A stretch of 64,000 nt of DNA, from contig JAJUBI010000006.1 of assembly GCA_022419385.1 (NCBI GenBank), positions 2,232,001 through 2,296,000 on the forward strand, given 5' to 3'. The translations under genes were made by a program, and so were the position numbers. The notes beneath the pieces are model-generated. The model was not told the origin of the DNA. It worked only from the letters and a program-made list of their open reading frames with translations, and did not search any database. How positions within the stretch are numbered: position 1 is the first letter of the stretch; every line of letters starts with the position of its first letter. The stretch comes from Paraconiothyrium sp. Pb-2020. Taxonomy: Eukaryota > Ascomycota > Dothideomycetes > Pleosporales > Didymosphaeriaceae. Below are positions 57,101 through 64,000 of this stretch, in pieces.

Positions 57101-59271
57101 AGTCGTACCGTCAGGCTGAGATGGCGCGGTCGGGCCGAATGTGCACAGGTCTGGCTCACGGCTGCAGGATGCCGTTTGCTGCCAGACTGGACACAGGCGC
57201 GGTTTGGAGAGCGACGGCTGGAGCTTGCGAGAACTGTGGCCGTGACCAGCAAGGATGCGTCTTCGCCAGCACGAGCGGAACCATGCATGTTTGGGTGCAG
57301 CGCTGCGGGTGTTGCACTGTGGGCACCAGGGATGGCCTGGTGCGATGCGCGGCTGGGCGTCTCCTCTTCCCCCCGCCGGTCGCTCTCTGCGACACATGCT
57401 GGTCGCCGTCCAGGTGGTTGCAGGAGGCTCTCCCGCCGACACACGCGGGCGCCGGCTGGGGAGAGGGCAGGCTCGACGGCGGGCCACGGGGGCTGGTGCG
57501 GGCGTGCTGCGCAGGATGTGACAGAGGTGCAGTCGATTCTCGCCAGTGCGTGGAGGGTGTCTCCCGACGTAGCGACGTCGTGCGCGCGGTGGGCGCTCGG
57601 CATGCAGGCCAGCAGCTCTGGCACAGGACAGGCATGACGGCAGCGCGAGGATGGGGACGTCGGGCGGAGAGGAGGTTCCGCGCGCGCGCTCTCTCCAGGC
57701 AGGCCGGGGTCGGCGAAAAGGCATGAAACGCAGCTCGCGTAGTAGCGCATCGTCCCGACTCGCGCGCTGCTAGGCCGAGGGCCTCTCTACAGCCAGCCCA
57801 CGGCGCTGTGCATCGTCTTCCGCCCAGGCGCGCCCTGTCTGCGCGCCCGTCGTCGTCTGCTTGTCGTGCGCCCGCGCGCGGCGGCCTCGAGCGTGGGCCG
57901 GCAGCGTCCAGCCAGCCGGCCAGGAACGCGAATCTGTGGCAGGGATGGCTAGTCAGCGGCAGAGCATGTCGATCTGCTTCAGGGCCAGAACGTGACGAAC
58001 ACGCTGAGCAGCGCAGGGCGTGCGACGCTCTTGAGCATCCCCGGCACGGAATAGTTGCGAGCAGCACGACGCAGCGCGCAGGGGCCTGGCGCCGCTACTC
58101 GCTCCCCCGTCCCCTCGGCGCAGGGAAGGCCTCGTCCAACGCCAGACGGCGCCGTGTGTCATTGCCCAAGAGAAAGCTGCACGCGTCCCCAGCACTCACC
58201 ACCACTGCCTACTGCCTCCTGCCCTCCGCCTGCACCGCTCCGCGCTTGACCTGCCTGCCCCAAGCACTCGCCCCGTATATTCTCCGACCACCAATACCCG
58301 TCGACCGTAGCTCGCTCCACCTTGCTTCTCGCCCGCAGACACTGAGCGCCGGATCCATGCTGACTGTCACTCTGTACTGATGCCGCCGTCTGCCCTGCCA
58401 TCCCCCGCCCTCCTTGTTGTGCACCAGGGCATCGCTGTGGCTGCTGCCCCCAGCAACTCCTGAACCGCTGCGTAATTCGCCCTCCCGACCTTAGCACCGC
58501 ACATATCAACGCCCCCGGCCCGGTACCTCGACAACCGACCTCGCTCCGCTGATATCGGGACTCTGCACCTTTAACAGTGGTACGTGTGCCCTCACCACCG
58601 CCGCTCCCACTCCCCAAGGCCTCGAGACTGACATGCCCAGCCGTATTGCGCCGCTGCATCTGCATCTGCACCACGGAACCGTTGCTCGTCGACCTGCAGT
58701 CCACTGCTGCACCCTCACCCACGCCCTCTCTGACTAAGCATCGTGACCTGTGGGGGAAGAGACGTCCTCTTCGACCACCCGCAGCCCCGCCTCTGTCTCG
58801 CGTCGCATCCCTCCCAGCACCTCCTCGTCGTCCAACGGCGTCAAGGCTACCGTGCTACACGGTCTGCATCTCGCCGGTGCCATCGGAAGAAGCAATATTG
58901 TCCGAACTTTATTCTTTTCTTCGCCGCCTCGTGAGTTGCTCTGCTTTTCCGCTCTCCAATGCCCTGTGTATTGACTTCTCAGAGCTCCCAAAACTTCACC
59001 CAGCGTCCTGAGTCTTGATTCTGGACCCTTTTCTTCTACCCCCCCAACTCGCTCACTTCCGCAAAGAGTGCTTTGGCAACCTCGCAAGCGTGTACGTGGA
59101 GTTCGCAGCCTTGGTTCGCTTCGTTTGCCGGTCGGAAGCCACATCAACATCCATCGTCGTTGTGCTGTCTGAAATTGCCTGAAACGTACGGTGTAAATTG
59201 GACCACTGAGCTGGATCTCACCCCCTCCGCAGCCTCTTCCAGTTACACCGGTACATCCCTCCATTTTCCCC
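51131..59271. promoter_or_regulatory. 8.1 kb non-coding stretch upstream of the WOPR regulator
   Basis: No supported gene lies between the secreted-protein gene and the WOPR gene. The left part (51-56 kb) is of mixed composition with an (AG)n tract. The part from about 57 to 58.4 kb is GC-rich with overlapping spurious open frames. The last 800 bp are pyrimidine-rich with CT tracts, as in fungal core promoters and 5' leaders. A very long upstream region is known for Candida WOR1, so a large regulatory region with a long leader is a reasonable reading. Confidence 0.45.
53745..53762. repeat. (AG)9 microsatellite
   Basis: Nine uninterrupted AG units in non-coding sequence upstream of the WOPR gene. 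Confidence 0.9.
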
Positions 59272-60999
59272 ATGTTGCAGAGTATAAGAGCGCCTACTCT
59301 GGCAATGCCCTCCTTCGGGCACGATTTGCCTCTTGGTGGTGGAACCCAGAAAATGGAAGGTTACGGTGATACTGATGCCTGGCAATGGCCGCAACCTGCA
59401 ACGCAAGCGAGCTCATATACGCCCATTTTCGACCACTCTGTCTACGCTCATCTTAATTCCCAACAACCGGCCCCGCTACCCGTCCCTCGCCATCACTCCA
59501 TTGCGACTTCCCATGTCGTCACCCAAGGAAGGGCCACCCCACCGCAAAGGAGTCAGCTCACCGGTGCCATTGTGAAGGCCCAACCGGCTTTCAAGCCTAC
59601 CTGGCACGGGTTTCTCGACACTACCAAGGATGCTATGACCATCGTGGAAGCTGCACTGCAGGGACGACTCGGACATATCAGCCGTCGACCGCACGATAAG
59701 GAACGTGCCGAGATGCTCACCTCCGGTACTGTTCTCGTCTACGAGGAAAATGCGTCTGGCATTAGACGTTGGACCGACGCTGTTCATTGGTCTCCGAGCA
59801 GGGTTATGAACAATTGCCTCATCTACCGCCAACTTACCCGAGCTTTGAAACCCGAGGAGAAACGTTCTGCCCTCAACCCGTCGTGCAATGGCAAGCGAAA
59901 ACGCAAGGAAAGCGCGGGCCATCCGTCCACGAAAGCAGCCGAAAACGTCGCCAACTCGGATGATGAATACGACAACCCTGTATATCAAGGTACTGTTGCC
60001 GGCGACGTTACACCGGTAGAACCCTCGGAGAAGGTCTATGCGAACTTTGCGCAGAGCCTGACGCCCGACCAGCAGCGACGCTTCTGCGGCTCTTTGATCG
60101 ATAGCTACGAGTTCAAAGAGGGTGGCCTAATGAAGAAGACTATCTCGGTAAAGTATCAAGGCACCAATCATCACATCATCTCTTACTACACGCTCGAAGA
60201 CGTTGTGCACGGCAAGCTAAAGCGTCCGTGTGAGGACCCGGATCTGCGCGATATTCAACCTGGACCGGAGCTGCTCACTGGCTGGAAGGTCAGTCTGGAA
60301 GACGAGGAGAGCAAGGAACAGCCGCAATATCCAAACCACATGCCCGTGGCCCCCCACCATCAGACTGGGCTTCCACCACAAATCTATGTCCAGATTCCAG
60401 GAAGCTGGCCTGGGAGCCAAGTACCCCAGTACTCGTCACCTCAGAGTACTCATCCTTATTCAACGCCTCAGGCGAATCCTTCCCAGTACGTTGCTCAGCC
60501 CAGTCAGTCGCAGTATCCAGTGCAGCAACAACCTCCGCCGCACTACTCGCCTCAGGTCCCGCACGCGCCTCAGCATTACTCTCAAAACGCTTCTCCTCAC
60601 CACCTGCCCGCACAGCAAGGGTCGGTCCAACGCTACTCTTCCCCGACGTCGTTGGCGCATCAGTATTCACCACATACGCAGCAACCCGCGCAGTACCCTC
60701 CACCCCAACAGCCTACAGCTTCTCAACAATACGGCCCACCAGCAACTGTGCATTACGCTACGGCACCTCAAGAGGTAGTCCCACAGGCCCCTCCATATCC
60801 AATGTCTCAGGCGCGAGTAGTCGATTATAGCGGTCCAGGTCCCCTTCCGCAACACAGTGTGTACCGACGCACATCCGCCCCTATGGTTATGCAGCAACCT
60901 TATAGCCACCCGCCCTATCCTACTGCGCCTCAGACACAACCCTCCACATACTACGTCACAGACGCCAAATACACCCCGAACCAGAGCTTTGAGTACTGA
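59272..60999 (+). CDS. WOPR-domain transcription factor (Wor1/Ryp1/Sge1 type)
   Basis: Master-regulator family controlling morphological switching in Candida (Wor1) and Histoplasma (Ryp1) and effector or toxin genes in Fusarium (Sge1). Single exon, 575 residues. WOPR box 1 spans about residues 108-200 (TWHGFLDTTKDAMTIVEAAL, SRRPHDKERAEM, VYEENASGIRRWTDAVHWSP), and box 2 about 252-330 (RRFCGSLIDSYEFKEGGLMK, NHHIISYYTLEDVVHGKL). A basic KRKRK at 209-213 between them may be a nuclear signal. The C-terminal 240 residues are Gln/Pro/Tyr/Ser-rich, a likely activation or phase-separating tail. ATG 59272 is the first in frame; Met12 and Met28 are alternatives. The box 2 wording favours Wor1/Ryp1/Sge1 over the Gti1/Pac2 branch. 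Confidence 0.95.
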   Translation: MLQSIRAPTLAMPSFGHDLPLGGGTQKMEGYGDTDAWQWPQPATQASSYTPIFDHSVYAHLNSQQPAPLPVPRHHSIATSHVVTQGRATPPQRSQLTGAIVKAQPAFKPTWHGFLDTTKDAMTIVEAALQGRLGHISRRPHDKERAEMLTSGTVLVYEENASGIRRWTDAVHWSPSRVMNNCLIYRQLTRALKPEEKRSALNPSCNGKRKRKESAGHPSTKAAENVANSDDEYDNPVYQGTVAGDVTPVEPSEKVYANFAQSLTPDQQRRFCGSLIDSYEFKEGGLMKKTISVKYQGTNHHIISYYTLEDVVHGKLKRPCEDPDLRDIQPGPELLTGWKVSLEDEESKEQPQYPNHMPVAPHHQTGLPPQIYVQIPGSWPGSQVPQYSSPQSTHPYSTPQANPSQYVAQPSQSQYPVQQQPPPHYSPQVPHAPQHYSQNASPHHLPAQQGSVQRYSSPTSLAHQYSPHTQQPAQYPPPQQPTASQQYGPPATVHYATAPQEVVPQAPPYPMSQARVVDYSGPGPLPQHSVYRRTSAPMVMQQPYSHPPYPTAPQTQPSTYYVTDAKYTPNQSFEY

Positions 61000-63789
61000 G
61001 CGGCGGGGTGCACTGCTGGTGCATCACATTTTCCCATACACGCACATGATCAGTACAGAAATAAACGAGAAATGATCACACGGAGGAATGATCAGGGCAT
61101 GATACCCCGGACTATCGCGGCGGCAACATTGATATTTCACCACACTAATACGGTCTCAACTTGTTCTACATCCCATCACAATTTGCATCTACACTCGCAC
61201 GGCGCTGGGGAAGCAAGTCCTCATTTGTCATCCACACGTTTTTCTATTTGGGCCTGGGCTTGTTTGTCTGATTTGGCATTTTCGCATCGCACTGCAATCT
61301 ATTTTACGCATCTGGGTGGTATCCTGCTTCTGTACTGCACGCAACGCAAAACACTTTTGAAGGATGCAAATATTGGCTCTCATTGCTTTGATATGCTGCT
61401 TAGTTGCTTCGGCACTCTGTACATTACGCTGCTGTACCGCATAGTTACCGGCTCCACCTGTTGAACGGGTCTTATTCCTTCCTTCTGTTCATGCTTGCTT
61501 CAACATAGCTGCCCCACGGCATATAATTACCCAATCTATCATTAGTCCACCTCGTCTTCGGTCTACGCTCCGCTCACTCTCATTTCATTGCGATGACCGA
61601 CCCACGCCGAGTCCTCTGATGACAATCGCTCCACTGCAGCGCTCCCCTTGCAAAGCCATGCACATCGCCTCGCCTAGCCTTGCGCCACTTGATCGGCTTT
61701 CGGCTCAGCTGCCGACCCCTTCGGCATGCCGAGAACACGTGGTACGCTCGGCTCATCTCCTACTGGCCAATACCTTTCAAGCGGCACAGTCACCTCAACT
61801 CGCCCGGCTGTCAACTCACGGGATGACATCTCTCCGCCGCCTCACGCAGCCATGACATGTCGTCGCCCAATGCACCGCGCCATTGTCATCGGTGTACGCC
61901 GGTCCTCAGTACCCAAGCAGCGGAAGAAGTCAGGCGTCTCGACCGCGCCGCGAGTTTGCTTGCGAACGAGGAGCGATGACGCGGGGAAGCGGGCGCATCC
62001 GGCGGTGTAGTGTTTCCTGTTCAACGGCTTGTTCTGCTGCGTGGAGGGGAAGGGGAAGCGAGGGATGCATGCAGCGGTGTTGAATGGTAGGGGTGTTGGC
62101 TTATAGCCTGGGGTAAGCGGTGATGTGATGGCGGGGCGTGCATGCATTAGAGGAGGGTCACGTGGGTTAGAAGTCGGGCTCCTGTCCAGGTGAAATAGGT
62201 AGGGAAGGTGTTTCGTGTGGTGTGAGATTGGGCTGGAGAGGCTCAAAACCGACTGGCTGGTTCTGACTGGGTGGTGTTTCGGGTTGTGGAGACGTATGTT
62301 ATATACCGTCGATAGTATGTCAGTGTGTATTCGGTGCGGATGGTGAGGAGGGCATCCTTGGCCGCATAATGTGAGGCTTGCAGAGGTTTTCATCCATGTC
62401 GTCGGGAAGCGCATCATACGAGCATCTGTTCATCAGCACCGTTGATCGTGCCACGAGCTAGAGGTATGCTATAGTACGGTTTACGGGGTCATGGCATCTG
62501 TAAAGCAACAGACAAAGTGCTCTATTAATCACGCCGATCGCCGGCTCACTACGTCGTAACTCCCCTTTCAACCTAGCTTCTCTCAGAAGCTTGGAGTTTT
62601 CCGATAGGATGCCCTAAGCGTTTGGGCGTCGCGCGCCAGATCCTGCTCCAGCTGCAGCTCTTCGGTGACCCTTCCCATCGGGGGGCAGCCTAACCTTGAA
62701 GACGATCCGCGCTAACGTCACATCGATATTTGTGGCATACTGCGCGCTTTGGAGGGCAGTATGGCATTTTACTTGGAATTTCCTAAGTCAAATTGAGAGG
62801 CATTACAACATCATTAGTGTATCGATTGGACGACAAACTCGTGGACTCTGACGAATGACTTTTGCGTGAGCGGAGCTGGGAAGGACAATAATGAGTAATG
62901 AGTCAGTAGCAAATACTGCCAGAACTGGGACATGTTCGAGACCGCATGGATGGGATGGGATCATTCTAAATAAGAGTTATTGAGATCGAGAAAAGGCGAT
63001 CTCCGAGTTGTGAGTCGGCCCTAAGTACCAGGGGAGGCGGGTGCGAGGCCCATAGGCGAATATTCGCAAAAGTACCAAGATTTACTTTGACCGCTCTGAC
63101 TGAAGCAGCGTGGAAGTGGAGGGCCACATGCTCTGGCACTGACACCATGATAGGTACGCAATGATTATCGTCGCGCTTCCCGATCGAGCTTTCCAGAAAA
63201 CTAGTTTTCTTCGTGTCACTCAGGTTTGACGAAGTTGAACGAGTTAGCCGAAGCTCCTTATGAAGAAGAGTTTAGCAGGTCGCCGTGCAAGAAGTCTTCG
63301 AAAGCTTGAGAGATTTCCCTCTGGGTTGCGAAGTATGCTTTACACTGATTGGTGTTGTTTCATAAGTGAAAGCGTGGGACTCGCGTGGCTAGCACTTGGG
63401 CAAGAGTTGAGCGATGATACCGGAAATTTTATACGGCCTGATTTGGGCATTTTATGTCAAGGTCTTATGGCAAAGGTAACGTTGTTGTATTTGTAGTGGG
63501 TTGTTAGATTCAAAAAATTGAGGACATGTGTTTGGTGTTCCGATGGGTGACTGGGAGCCAGGGACCGACCGAGCTTGGACCGACGAGATTCACACCTTCC
63601 ACCACCGCCAGTCACGTCATCAACCGCGCCGAATGCAACACTCTGCCAACAATACACTACAGACGGACCATACACTCACTTTGGATCCCACGAAGTCTTG
63701 GCACACGCGTGCTGTTCTCAGGAAACTTTGCTTGGACTTCACACTTTTCGAAACGAGTCAGCACGTACTTCAACCATTGAATCTGCAAT
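61000..63789. other. Intergenic: WOPR 3' flank and promoter of the last gene
   Basis: About 2.8 kb. The first 500 bp probably hold the WOPR 3' UTR. A minus-strand frame at 61842-62417 is long but has a biased composition and no motif. Nothing else recognised. Confidence 0.45.
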
Positions 63790-64000
63790 ATGCCTCCTAA
63801 AAGACGTAAAGGCAATGATCATGAGGACGCTCCGGAACCGAAAAGACGCGTGACAAGGTCTGCATCGAAAGCGACAGCTCCAGCAAAAGACGTTACAAAG
63901 TCGAAGTCCGAAGAAGTAGCCGTGAAGCACTCAGAAACCACCAAGGGGGCTAGGAAAGCTGCATCATCAAAGAAGAAGACGTCTAAACAGGTCAAAGACA
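63790..64000 (+). CDS. N-terminus of a Lys/Arg-rich nuclear-type protein, cut by the window edge
   Basis: An ATG at 63790 opens a frame that remains open to the end of the window, 70 codons. It begins MPPKRRKGNDHEDAPEPKRR, a bipartite-type nuclear localisation signal, and continues rich in Lys, Ser, Ala and Thr. Such N-termini precede DNA repair or chromatin proteins in fungi (UV-damage endonucleases are one example), but nothing visible fixes the family. Confidence 0.6.
   Translation, partial: MPPKRRKGNDHEDAPEPKRRVTRSASKATAPAKDVTKSKSEEVAVKHSETTKGARKAASSKKKTSKQVKD

Noticed and set aside
57029..58380. Long overlapping open frames on both strands, up to about 300 codons
   Set aside because: The region is GC-rich, which lengthens frames on all strands; translations are Arg/Pro/Ala-rich without motifs and overlap one another, as expected of composition artefacts.
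61842..62417. 191-codon minus-strand frame downstream of the WOPR gene
   Set aside because: His/Pro/Ser-rich translation without motif, probably a by-product of pyrimidine-biased sequence.

Overview
This window reads as nuclear DNA of a filamentous ascomycete (Pezizomycotina). Genes carry many short GT-AG introns, mostly 45-65 bp, with CTAAC/CTGAC-like branch points. The gene content is typically fungal: a WOPR regulator, the CCAAT factor HapE, C2H2/Zn2Cys6 regulators and FSH1 hydrolases. A Dothideomycete is my guess from intron size and style; nothing here proves the class. All exon structures were worked out by eye from splice signals, reading phase and remembered family motifs. No database search was run.

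Layout. 0.4-12.1 kb is a housekeeping block: an unknown protein, TRAPP subunit Trs33, cytosolic malate dehydrogenase, the CCAAT-binding subunit HapE, the pre-rRNA processing factor Fcf2, purine nucleoside phosphorylase, and the mitochondrial ribosomal protein uS10m. 12.1-15.2 kb holds no recognisable gene. 15.2-31.1 kb is an accessory cluster: MFS transporter, fumarylacetoacetase, cupin, CocE/NonD hydrolase, an aldehyde-dehydrogenase-like protein lacking its catalytic residues, an unknown 122-residue protein, a FAD monooxygenase fused to an acetoacetate-decarboxylase-like domain, a C2H2 + Zn2Cys6 regulator, and a frameshifted class III extradiol dioxygenase. 31.9-43.0 kb contains a NIPA-type Mg2+ transporter, an aromatic-acid-decarboxylase-like amidohydrolase, the cap-binding protein CBP80 and the kinase GSK3. 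43.0-64.0 kb is gene-poor: an FSH1-type hydrolase, a small six-cysteine secreted protein, a WOPR regulator of the Wor1/Ryp1/Sge1 type behind an 8.1 kb upstream gap, and the start of a Lys-rich protein running off the right edge.

Main observation. The accessory cluster looks like one regulon for uptake and breakdown of an aromatic compound or ester. A shared element, roughly CGGGA(A)TGTGGRG, lies 90-180 bp upstream of the start codons of the transporter, the CocE hydrolase, the divergent ALDH-like/unknown pair, the monooxygenase fusion, the regulator itself and the dioxygenase. A degenerate copy sits between fumarylacetoacetase and the cupin. The element joins a CGG triplet (typical of Zn2Cys6 proteins) to GTGGRG (an SYGGRG site typical of CreA-like C2H2 fingers), which matches the mixed zinc-finger architecture of the regulator encoded in the cluster.
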